From the NCBI GenBank assembly GCA_003864495.1, contig PEDN01001359.1, positions 124,001 through 188,000 of the forward strand: a DNA stretch of 64,000 bases, given 5' to 3'. The notes under the pieces were generated by a model, which made no database searches, was not told where the DNA came from, and was given only the letters and a program-made list of their open reading frames with translations. The translations under genes and the position numbers were made by a program. Positions 36,601 through 48,000 of the stretch are shown piece after piece. Source of the stretch: Nemopilema nomurai. Its lineage: Eukaryota > Cnidaria > Scyphozoa > Rhizostomeae > Rhizostomatidae. Position 1 is the stretch's first letter. Each line of letters starts with the position of its first letter.

Positions 36601-38634
36601 AAATTATCCTAAAACACTCAGACGACTCTCTGGCTCAGGCAAGCTTACAGTCGAGTTCAAAATACACATTCGCACGCGTTAAATATTGATGACCCGTCCT
36701 ACCATCGTTATCAAACACGGCATATTTACATCCAGCAGCTGCGAAAGTGGGGTGATAGAAGAAGCCAGCCGTGTCACAACAAGCAGCCCTTGCAGATTTG
36801 TAGCTGATGGCCGATTGAGTTGTTTATTTTGTTCTAGCTAGCCTGAAGCGCAGTCTTTGGAGAGGGGTGACCTCGTGTCATCTGTTCGTACACAGACTTG
36901 GGTGCTTCATTGCGCAGCGTCATACATTGAACAGGCTGGGCATTTTATCCAGCTTTTAGCAACAGCAGGATTTGGTATAACCATTGATAGGGACAATATA
37001 ATAATAAAGAGAAACTTTCCATTCTCAGTATCATACCAATCTTCCCTCTATCACCCTCCCTCCCCTCTCGAAATTGATCTTGAGATTTACGGTTTGTAAG
37101 TATATAAATCCATATTGCAAAGATTAAAGAGCATGTATTTGACACATATACCAGATGTCGTGTGTTTGTCTACTCATTCTAAGGCTTTCTTTTTCACATT
37201 ATTGGTTGATTTTTTAACATGAACAGAAAGCTCTAGCGAATTGCCTAACTGGAATGTGTTGCTTTACTGAGAATGAGAAAGCCTCAGGAGGTATATATTC
37301 TGGCGTGTATGATAGAATGGATGATGTCTGCTGTAGAAAAGTGGAAGATAGACGAGACATACAGAACTTCTTCATTATGAACAGGCAAGCAAAATTGACA
37401 GGCAAACTTTTCGGCTTGGTTTGCAGCCTGAATCGCCCAGGGCCTGCAATGGCAGCAGTGGAGGAGGTGGAAAGGAAGAAGGAGCGATTAGAGAAGAAGA
37501 AGGTTCATTTCCGGTATTAGCAAGAAATTGATGGATACAATCTGTCTTGAGCATGGAATGCCTTCCATTCGAAGGAAATCACAAGCAGAATTTCTCAGGC
37601 TAGAATCGGATGCTATTGTATGTTGCATATATACATGTTCTATGTAGACGCATCATCTGTAAGTCCAAACTTTCGGCGTTAGGCAAGGGCTCACTCTCAA
37701 CAATTCCAGAATAAAGACAAAGTAGCAAGCAAGACTTCAATGTTATGTGATGCAACTCAATAAAAGCTGCCAGAAGACAGAAATCAAAGTTCAGGCTTGA
37801 GCAAAACTCACATTTTTGACCGGAAATAAACCATACCTCTGCAAAGAACAGCGAGAGCCCAAGAACTCTTTCTCATACACGGTTAGTTTCGAGGCGAGGA
37901 GCTCATCACTCGACCCACTTTGATAACAATCCTCCAATCTTTAAAGACAACCACAACAAAAAATGAAGATTAATGTCCTTTGGGCATTTTTGTCTTTGCA
38001 AAAGGACATTTTGTGTCGGAAACCATGTCCTTCATTAACTTTTCAATGGCGTTTTTAGTAACAATACACAAATTGTTTTATGAAAAGCTTGTGCTCTTTT
38101 TATATATAACTTTTAACAAAAAGATCTGCTCACTATCTTCAAGGTAAGATAATCGAGTCAAGGCAGTGATAAAAGAAGTCATTCAACAACCTGATTTGCG
38201 TTTCAAGTCAGTTAATTGGATTAGGTTAGTTGGCTCGCGCTGGGCTGCCATTAACTTAAAAAGAGCGCCATTTTCAATTTCGATACAAGAAAACTTCATA
38301 TCATTGAGTCTTGCTGTCATAATGAACCTAGAACCTGTCCGGTATTTCTCAACAAGTCCTTCACGCCCGCCTACTTAAACAAACTATTCTAGTGCACAAG
38401 GCTGCACCAGTAACTTCTGCAATTATAGAACATACTTATAAATGGCGCCAAGATCTGGCTCCATGCTGGTGGTGATCTTGTTTAAGTGTCCAAACCTTGC
38501 CTCAAGGCTCGGTTTGCAGACAGTCGGAAACACGTTAACGCAGGAGAAGATTTGTCACCAACCTACTGTACTAATTCAGCAAGTCCTTCTGAAACAAGAT
38601 GTTAAAGTCATACAAACAACCATGCAAAGCGCGA

Positions 38635-41620
38635 GACATAATGCGATATAAACCTAATCCATGTCTTTCTCCTTAGTTCTATTTTTTATTATGGGGTACT
38701 CTGATCCAGTCCCCTAACTGGACCCATGGGCACTGAAACACCGCACATAGAAAGTTGAGATTTCACAATATAAAGACAGTTTGATACTCTTGACATAATG
38801 CGATATAAACCTAATCCATGTCTTTCTCCTTAGTTCTATTTTTTATTATGGGGTACTCTGATCCAGTCCCCTAACTGGACCCATGGGCACTGAAACACCG
38901 CACCATAGAAAGTTGAGATTCACAATATAAAGACAGTTTGATACTCTTGACATAATGCGATATAAACCTAATCCATGTCTTTCTCCTTAGTTCTATTTTT
39001 TATTATAGGGTACTCTGATCCAGTCCCCTAACTGGACCCATGGTCACTGAAACACCGCCATAGAAAGTTGAGATTCACAATATAAAGACAGTTTGATACT
39101 CTTGACATAATGCGATATAAACCCAATCATGTCTTTCTCCTTACTTTTTTTTTATTTATCTGATATGAAAATATAAAAATTGAGATTCACAATATAAAGA
39201 CAGTTTGATATAATTCATATAAAAATTCATTTTCTTTACTTCTATTTTTTATTATAGGGTACTCTGATCCAGTCCCCTAACTGGACCCATGGTCACTGAA
39301 ACATCAGACCATAGAAAGTTGAGATTCACAATATAAAGACAGTTTGATACTCTTGACATAATGCGATATAAACCCAATTCATGTCTTTCTCCTTAGTTCT
39401 ATTTTTTATTATAGGGTACTCTGATCCAGTCCCCTAACTGGACCCATGGTCACTGAAACACCGCACAATAGAAAGTTGAGATTCACAATATAAAGACAGT
39501 TTGATACTCTTGACATAATGCGATATAAACCCAACTCATGTCTTTCTCCTTAGTTCTATTTTTTATTATGGGGTACTCTGATCCAGTCCCCTAGCTGGAC
39601 CCATTGTCACTTGAAACACCGCACCATAGAAAGTTGAGATTCACAATATAAAGACAGTTTGATACTCTTCATATAATGCGATATAAACCCAAATCATGTC
39701 TTTCTCCTTAGTTCTATTTTTTATTATGGGATACTCTGATCCAGTCCCCTAGCTGGACCCATGGTCACTGAAACACCGTATCATATAAAGTTGAGATTCA
39801 CAATATAAAGACAGTTTGATACTCTTGACATAATGCGATATAAACCCAAATCATGTCTTTCTCCTTAGTTCTATTTTTTATTATGGGGTACTCTGATCCA
39901 GTCCCCTAGCTGGACCCATGGTCACTGAAACACCGTATCATAGAAAGTTGAGATTCACAATATAAAGACAGTTTGATACTCTTGACATAATGCGATATAA
40001 ACCCAATTCATGTCTTTCTCCTTACTTCTATTTTTTATTATGGGGTATTCTGATCCAGTCCCATAACTGGACCCATGGTCACTGAAACACCGTATCATAG
40101 AAAGTTGAGATTCACAATATAAAGACAGTTTGATACTCTTGACATAATGCGATATAAACCCAATTCATGTCTTTCTCCTTAGTTCTATTTTTTATTATGG
40201 GGTACTCTGATCCAGTCCCCTAGCTGGACCCATGGTCACTGAAACACCGCACCATAGAAAGTTGAGATTCACAATATAAAGACAGTTTGATACTCTTCAT
40301 ATAATGCGATATAAACCCAAATCATGTCTTTCTCCTTAGTTCTATTTTTTATTATGGAGTACTCTGATCCAGTCCCCTAACTGGACGCATGGTCACTGAA
40401 ACACCAGACCATAGAAAGTTGAATTCACAATATAAGACAGTTTGATACTCTTGACATAATGCGGTATAAACCCAATTCATGTCTTTCTCCTTACTTCTAT
40501 TTTTTATTATGGAGTACTCTGATCCAGTCCCCTAACTGGACCCATGGTCACTGAAACACCAGACCATAGAAAGTTGAAATTCACAATATAGAGACAGTTT
40601 GATACTCTTGACATAATGCGGTATAAACCCAATTCATGTCTTTCTCCTTACTTCTATTTTTTATTATGGGGTACTCTGATCCAGTCCCATAACTGGACCC
40701 ATGGTCACTGAAACACCAGACCATAGAAAGTTGAAATTCACAATTTAGAGACAGTTTGATACTCTTGACATAATGCGATATAAACCCAATTCATGTCTTT
40801 CTCCTTACTTCTATTTTTTATTATAGGGTACTCTGATCCAGTCCCATAACTGGACCCATGGTCACTGAAACACCGTATCATAGAAAGTTGAGATTCACAA
40901 TATAAAGACAGTTTGATACTCTTGACATAATGCGGTATAAACCCAATTCATGTCTTTCTCCTTACTTCTATTTTTTATTATGGAGTACTCTGATCCAGTC
41001 CCCTAACTGGACCTATGGTCACTGAAACACCAGACCATAGAAAATTGAAATTCACAATATAGAGACAGTTTGATACTCTTGACATAATGCGATATAAACC
41101 CAATTCATGTCTTTCTCCTTACTTCTATTTTTCATTATGGGGTACTCTGATCCAGTCCCCTAACTGGACTCATGGTCACTGAAACACCAGACCATAGAAA
41201 GTTGAAATTCACAATATAGAGACAGTTTGATACTCTTGACATAATGCGATATAAACCCAATTCATGTCTTTCTCCTTACTTCTATTTTTTATTATAGGGT
41301 ACTCTGATCCAGTCCCATAACTGGACCCATGGTCACTGAAACACCAGACCATAGAAAGTTGAAATTCACAATATAGAGACAGTTTGATACTCTTGACATA
41401 ATGCGATATAAACCAAATTCATGTCTTTCTCCTTACTTCTATTTTTTGTTATAGGGTACTCTGATCCAGTCCCATAACTGGACCCATGGTCACTGAAACA
41501 CCAGACCATAGAAAGTTGAGATTCACAATATAACGACAGTTTGATACTCTTGACAATATGCGATATAAACCCAACTCATGTCTTTCCCCTCAGTTCCATT
41601 TTTAGCCTGTGGTACTCTGA
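38635..41620. repeat. 157-bp satellite array, about 19 copies
   Basis: Head-to-tail array with unit starts (GACATAATGCG and variants) at 38635, 38792, 38949, 39103, 39357, 39514 and onward at about 157-bp steps to about 41553. One unit near 39140-39240 carries a large deletion, and the last is diverged. Each unit contains TCCAGT and ACTGGA arms around CCCCTA, able to form a small hairpin, and a pyrimidine tract ending TTAG. No open frame spans the units. Distinguishing variants (CCCTAACTGG, CCATAACTGG, CCTAGCTGG) are spread along the array. Confidence 0.95.
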
Positions 41621-43231
41621 TCCCAATCGATTACAAACTTAAGTTTTTTCTGAAATGTTAGGGCTTGTATCACAATTTGCCCAACTCACCCCCCTCACTA
41701 TATACATTCTTACCCCTAAATCACAATGAAAGCTTCTTTGATTCTTATAAGGAATCTGCCAACAGCACCAACTTGTCAAAACCTTTAATCATTCTGAGCA
41801 CTCCTCGATTAGCTACTTTTTACACTCCTACAAAAAGTCCCCTACATACAATTCCCGTAATTTGTGTTCTTAAACTGATTTTTAACTTTTAATTTTTTAA
41901 TTATGCCGGTTTAATTTTCTTATATTGCTGTATTTAGTGCGGTCGTTTAATTATAATGTTATTGCATGTAGTGGAATTTCAGAATTTTATGAACTGAAGT
42001 GAAAATGAAGCTCCAGTTGCAAAAGCTACTTATACTAGGTTACCTTAGCTTAAAAACTACTTATGATATTGGCGAAAACACTGAGAAAGCCAAAAAGCTC
42101 GAAAAAGTTGGTCGAAAACGTCAATTCAGATAAAAATTTCAATTTCAGTTTTGTCCTGAAATTAAATTTCTAAATTTGGAAAGGCTCCTCAGAATAAATC
42201 AATTACTCGTAGGTCAAAGGTCGTGCATGTATAATTTCTTACTTTACTCAGTTGTCAACTTCACCATTATAGTGTCACGCGTGGAGCGTGCGCACGTGCT
42301 CTGTCACTGCTTTGGTTAGTAAATCCTCTCTGATTTCAAATTACTTTTGGGCATATTAATATCCATAGAAAACTTGTTGGGTTGGTATCAAAAGCAGTTT
42401 CATCTCCGTTTAGATAATATTTCATGATTAATTTGGCAACGAGACATTGAGAGGGAACGATGGATAATCGTCCGCATTTCAAAACAGGATGTTCAAATGT
42501 TCAAAATTAGCCAGATTCATATAAAGTTGGTTGAGATATGGCAAATGAAAGATTTGAAGTTTGCTATTGAATCATTGTTATTTTGGCTCTGTTAATAAAG
42601 TTGTGAACAGAGATCAAAACACAGAGGTTTGATGGAAGGAGCCCGTACACATCTTGCCATATCTTTGCCAATTCGTAACACAAATGTCTAATTTCGCATT
42701 TCCTGATGTTCTATCTGGTTATTGGGCTCAAAATTAAAAACTTCCTAAAATTGATTTTTGTTGCGTCATCATTTTAGAATTCTAATGTATTGTGGATTTA
42801 GCGGTAAGCACAAAGGATAAGAAGTACGGCAAATAGAGGGATCCAAACAACTCAAATTTTTCAGAATAAACCAAGTTAAAGATACAACTTTCAATTCTGT
42901 TGCTCATTTGAATATTGATAATTATCCGTGGATAGTGAGATACAAAAACGATGACGTCAACTCGTATAGGAGAAGATGATTAGCCACCTATATTTTAATA
43001 ATATGAGCTTTGAGGAAGCTTTCGGCATGACTCTTGCCACGAACTTGAAAATTGGGGGGGGGGGGGGCATGGCTAATGAATTGAGCTTGAATCAAATAGC
43101 TCCAATCTATTCAATATATTCTTCTGTATTCGTTGTATCCCCAGTCATTCGTATCATACGTTCCGTATAGTGTGCTCACCTTTACAAGCCAACCTTATTA
43201 AGATCTCAGGCCCATAGTTTACGGATCACTG
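41621..43231. other. Spacer between satellite arrays
   Basis: No gene is seen. It contains the second dispersed-repeat copy at 42505-42605 and a poly-G run at about 43058-43069. Confidence 0.5.
42505..42605 (+). repeat. Dispersed repeat, copy 2 of 2
   Basis: Direct-orientation relative of 2440-2575, sharing GAGATATGGC, AATGA, GAATCA and TGTTATTTTGGCT. Its ends are undefined. The sequence to its right, ending GATGACGTCA, may belong to the same element because copy 1 is likewise near a GACGTCA. Confidence 0.5.
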
Positions 43232-43649
43232 TCATCAAGATCATCGAATCTCATCAAGATAATCGAATCTCATCAAGATCATCGAATCTCATCAAGATCA
43301 TCGAATCTCATCAAGATAATCGAATCTCATCAAGATCATCGAATCTCATCAAGATAATCGAATCTCATCAAGATCATCGAATCTCATCAAGATAATCGAA
43401 TCTCATCAAGATAATCGAATCTCATCAAGATCATCGAATCTCATCAAGATCATCGAATCTCATCAAGATCATCGAATCTCATCAAGATCATCGAATCTCA
43501 TCAAGATCATCGAATCTCATCAAGATAATCGAATCTCATCAAGATCATCGAATCTCATCAAGATAATCGAATCTCATCAAGATCATCGAATCTCATCAAG
43601 ATCATCGAATCTCATCAAGATCATCGAATCTCATCAAGATCATCGAATC
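43232..43649 (+). repeat. 19-bp minisatellite, 22 copies, two variants
   Basis: Exactly 22 head-to-tail units TCATCAAGATMATCGAATC, where M is C or A. The order of variants is C A C C A C A C A A C C C C C A C A C C C C. Otherwise there is almost no divergence, which points to recent expansion. Confidence 0.95.
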
Positions 43650-43713
43650 ACTGTCTCTCTCTTTCTCCGTTCTTCACACAAAACTAGCTATAAATCAAAC
43701 TCAACATTTATTA

Positions 43714-44148
43714 CACGCTTTTTTATCAGGATCCCACCACAAGGCCTGGTTCCAAAAGTTCGTTATTCTTAGACCTCAAATCATCAGATTTTAGTACCAA
43801 AAGTTCCTTAAAAGTTCCTTAATTTTCACTGCACATCAATAAGCCTTAACACTTAATAGAGAGAGGGGCGAGATAGACTATGCGGAAACTACTCAATAAA
43901 GCACTTACCCTGGGTACCAGAGCCGCAAAAATTATAAAGCACTTGACACACGAATAGCAAACAATCTATGCGAATATTGGCTGCAAATGAATGGAACCGG
44001 CTTTTTAGTTCTTCATGCTTGCAGTTATAAAAAAAATTCAAATCGAAAAGTTCCTTAGGGATTTTGTTTTTAGTAGTATAAGCTCTTTATATAATTCGGC
44101 CTTCTACATGTAAGTTCCTTATAAAGTGGTTCCTTATAAAAAAGATTG
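43714..44148 (+). mobile_element. TA-flanked MITE, copy A
   Basis: Non-autonomous element of about 435 bp, one of three copies here. The left terminus is CACGCTTTTTTATC; the right terminus is decayed (AAAAAAGATTG). Both ends are flanked by TA. The interior repeats AAAAGTTCCTTA and shares long blocks with copies B and C. It is the oldest-looking copy. Confidence 0.85.
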
Positions 44149-44609
44149 TATTTGGAAAAACAGCCAGTGTGTCTATAGTCTTTAACTCGGTTGTGTTGTT
44201 TGATGATAGCTGTTCATCACAGAACACTTTAAAGCTCTTTGGAACAATAACAGATGAAAGTAAAACGCGCCTGGTATAATCTAAATAATTTACTATTCCA
44301 CTTTTGGTGTCGTTCAGGTGCCGATAAATTTTGTTTCATTATCGTTCTGAACCATATTATTAGAACAGTAATTGTTCTTATCCGTCTTGAGAGATATCTG
44401 ATTCCGTCCTTTGACTAGAAAATATTGAAAGCACTCAAACACCAGAGCATTGTTTCCACAAGACCACGTGAAAAAGCCCTATTATCTGGAATCGACCACA
44501 AATTTTCTTCATATGCATAAACCCAGTCTACTATAGTAGGGTGGGACGTTTGACCGTCTCATCACGCTAAGTTCGGAGGTAGCTGTCTTTAAAAACTAGT
44601 GCATCAAGA

Positions 44610-45000
44610 ATGGTCTCACTGCACATGCTGGGTGTTTTCCTGAACTATGTTGCCGTTGCAAGGTCAGCAATGCTGTACCATACCTTTGCGGAAATGCTGA
44701 AGAGACCAGTACAATTAAAAGTCGAGTTTTGCCAAGGATTGGGCTATACTATGACTTCAAAGATCAACTTCCTTCGCCAAGTGAACCAATCTACTGTGCA
44801 GCAAGACTGTTACTTCAAGGCGCTAAAATTGCTGAGCCTATCTGGCTGTTCCGAGTTGGCTAGACTTTTTACGTGTGCAGCGTACGCCCCCCGGTTTATG
44901 GAGCCGCGCGGTGCCATCCCTCCATGCCAGTCTCTTTGCAGACGGGCGGAGCAACAGTGCCAGGGGGTCAGTGCGCTCATGGAACGTCTCATGTTAAAGG
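44610..45000 (+). CDS. Fz-kringle gene exon 1: Frizzled CRD
   Basis: 131 residues or fewer from ATG to the donor GTGAGT (phase 1). Cysteine spacing and the SELARLFTCAAYAP block match the Fz CRD helix that packs on its neighbours. The final CRD cysteines seem absent or fall in the next exon, so the domain may be slightly truncated. Confidence 0.8.
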
Positions 45001-48000
45001 GTGAGTGAATCCAGCTCTATAATGTCATTCTACCAAATGGAAGAATAACGATTAATGAGTGCTCAAGGCACTTGGCTACAAGGCAATATTATATTTGTTT
45101 TGATACTCTATGCAGAAGCGTAACACTGTGAAATGTGTTACAAATCGTGTTGTTCTATGCGTTACAAATAGAGCACAGTGCTTCTCAAAAAATCTTCATA
45201 ATTGCCTTTCACATAAACTTTAGAAGAGCCATTTTTGATACGTGACGGAGAGCACGGCTACTTATTCATACTTGGGGCCCCGTTCACACGGGAACGGAAC
45301 GGAACGATGTGGATTGGCCCAGAAAATAAAGCATTTTTGAAGGTGTTTACACAAGAACTAAATCGTTCCGTTCCGTTACAAAAAATGTACCACTTTAAAA
45401 AGTGTTCCGTATAACGGAACGGAACGATTTAGCTCTTGTGTGAGCACTTTTTATGAACGTATCGTTCCATTTTGCGGACTTATTTAGTGTAACTTTACAA
45501 TAAAGTCAGGCAAAAGCAGCAATCCAAACCAAAATGGATCCAGTAAACAAAACGACTCTTCTCGCGCTCTTGTGGCTTTTATCATCCCTGGCGGCTCTCT
45601 GGAAAAAAAGTACTGTCTTGTTAATGCTAAATGGGATAAAAATTTGTCGGAGAAGATAAATGTATTTAAATTTAGTTGAAAGACCGTTGGGGCGTCGAAG
45701 AAATGGGGGGGGGTGGAAGAGACGCAAGTCGGCAGTTCTGGATTAGGCCTGGCAGAGTTAAGACTTCATGAGAAAATTTTTTGAACGACACCGTTGTGGC
45801 AAGTGAATGGCCAGAAAACTTTCAGATGTCAAAAAAATCATTCTTGTTGCCATGCAACTATATTAGGCCACTTTTTAGAAGGAGTCAACAGCGACGAGAG
45901 AACCATTGAGTATTGAAACACAGGTTGCGATAACTCTGTCAGATGAAGGACGGTATAGAAAAATCGCTAATGCATTTGGTGTTGGCAAGTCAACTGTTTC
46001 AAAAATTATAAGAAGTGTTTGTCAGGTAATTTCGAATGAATGTCGCCAAAAGTACATCGGGCTGCCATGCGCTTGGCGGGATCTCGCCCCTTCGGCGTGT
46101 CCGTGTCACCGGTTTATTCAAAGGAGATTAACCAATGGGTGCGAAGGAGAAGAAACGTTCCAGTGTCGTGTGAACACCTCTTAAAAGTTGCGTTCCTGTT
46201 CCGTTCGGTCCTCGTGTTCCGTCCTCGTGTGAACTTTAGATCATGTTATACGAAATAAGACTTTGTATGCTGCATGCTTTATCTGCTTATCCTGTCTACC
46301 AACATTGATCAATGATAGTGTGGCAGAAAGTTCCCTGATTCTGTACTCTATTTTCCATTTTGTTCCGTATTCCGCATTCCGAATTTCATCTTCCATATAA
46401 TTTCGCATTCCGCATTCCATTTTCCATATATTTCCGTATTCCGCATTCAATTTTCCATATAATTCCGTATTCCACATTCCGCATTCAATTTTCCATATAA
46501 TTCCGTATTCCCGATTTATTCTATACTCCATATTATTCCATGTTCCGTATTCAGGATGCATTTTTTCATTCCGCTATAAGCAGTGATTTTTTTGATCAAA
46601 ACGTTTATTTCTATTATAACAAACTTCTATAAGCATTAATCTATAGTAAGCTGTACCTTAATGCTTCGATTAAGCCCCCCTCTTTTGAACGCCCCCTCGA
46701 ATAGACGCCCCCTTCGTTTAAGCACCCCCTCTTGCCAGCGATCCATTCGGCCCTGGTCATTATTCCCATTTCCCGTTGTGACGTACGGTGCTTTAAGTCT
46801 CTTGGGGGCGTGTAAAATGGCGGACTGGGTCTGAATTTGCAAAATGATACGAAGAGCTGGACAGGGCGTTTGGGGCTGGTGTGGGCAGGAATATTGATAA
46901 CGTGGTCACGTGAACATATCACTACTATCATTTGATCCTTTACCAATGTAATGTGTGTAGCACTAATTACCTGTGTTTGGCAAATAAGCCCTTCAAAAGG
47001 AACGCAAAAGAGGCTCATTTCAGCCAAAAGGAGGCCTTGTACAAAATGAACCGTAAATCCTCGAATTGGCCCCCCCGAATAAGCCCCCACCCTAGAACAA
47101 CAAATTTTCAATAACCCCCCCCCCCCTCAAATAAGCCTCCCCCTCGTTTTTTTTTATTTTTGACTACTGAGGTTGCCTTTGGCATTTTAGTGAATTACCA
47201 CAAAATTTTATATATTATGAAAAGAAATTATCCAAATTATTCAAAAATTATCTTTTAATGTGGCATGTTTCAAGAAATTTTATAAGCCCCCCTCGAATAA
47301 GCCCCCCCTCGAATAAGCCCCCCCCCTCGAATAAGCCTTCATCCAAAAATATCTAAAATGAATAAGCCCCCAGGGGGCTAATTCGAGGATTTACGGTATC
47401 GGTCCGCCTCTGTTTCTGTAGTTGGTGCATATCGTAGCATCTTTAGAAACGTTTTGTAATTGGTGCTTGGAGGCTTAAACCATCCACCTGTATGGCTGTA
47501 AGTAAAACTATAAACAAGCTACAAATGTGAAACCCAGAGAGTGTGAAACCCAGAGAGCTACAAATGTGAAACAATCATTCTTAACTATAAACTTGACATA
47601 CTTTCTGAAACGAGACCTGTGAAAACGTAGAAGGCGTAAGTTGCGGAACGTGTGATACGAAACGAAAGAAACGAATACAAAAGGGATTATATTAAATAGG
47701 TAAATGTGTCTGTTAGGCTGCGTTAGGGTCCAGACCCAAGTACTAGGACCCAGACTCCATCTCTTGACAACAAACATTTGCCTTTTAGGAAAATGCAGAA
47801 AAACAAGAAAAGGAGAAGATTACCGAGGCACATTGAACAAGACATCTTCTGGTATCCCCTGCCAAGCTTGGGGGTCCCAAACCCCGCATCCCCACCCGAT
47901 GAACCCTAGCACCCACCCTCAAGATGATCTTACGAGCAATTACTGCAGGAATCCCAATGGAGACCCGAATGGGCCTTGGTGCTACACGACTTCATCAAAA

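Larger units (their letters stand above)
28477..38634. other. Gene-poor DNA upstream of Notch
   Basis: About 10 kb without a recognisable gene. It should contain the Notch promoter and 5' UTR next to 28476. The longest open frame (33911-34210, 99 codons) resembles nothing I know. Small repetitive patches occur at 29316-29500 and 30570-30620, and a G/C-run-rich patch lies at 29630-29710. Confidence 0.45.
45274..46234. mobile_element. PIF/Harbinger-related element remnant
   Basis: Bounded on the left by GGGGCCCCGTTCACACGGG and on the right by a degraded inverted relative (GTTCCGTCCTCGTGTGAAC). Inside lies a transposase fragment and a strong hairpin. It sits in intron 1 of the Fz-kringle gene. 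The boundaries are approximate and the target duplication is not clear. Confidence 0.55.

Noticed and set aside
38635..41620. Tandem snRNA or spliced-leader RNA genes
   Set aside because: The unit has a pyrimidine tract ending in TTAG, but no Sm site, no snRNA helices and no polymerase promoter that I can recognise.
43232..43649. Possible CRISPR array
   Set aside because: The units are contiguous 19-mers without spacers; this is a minisatellite in animal DNA.
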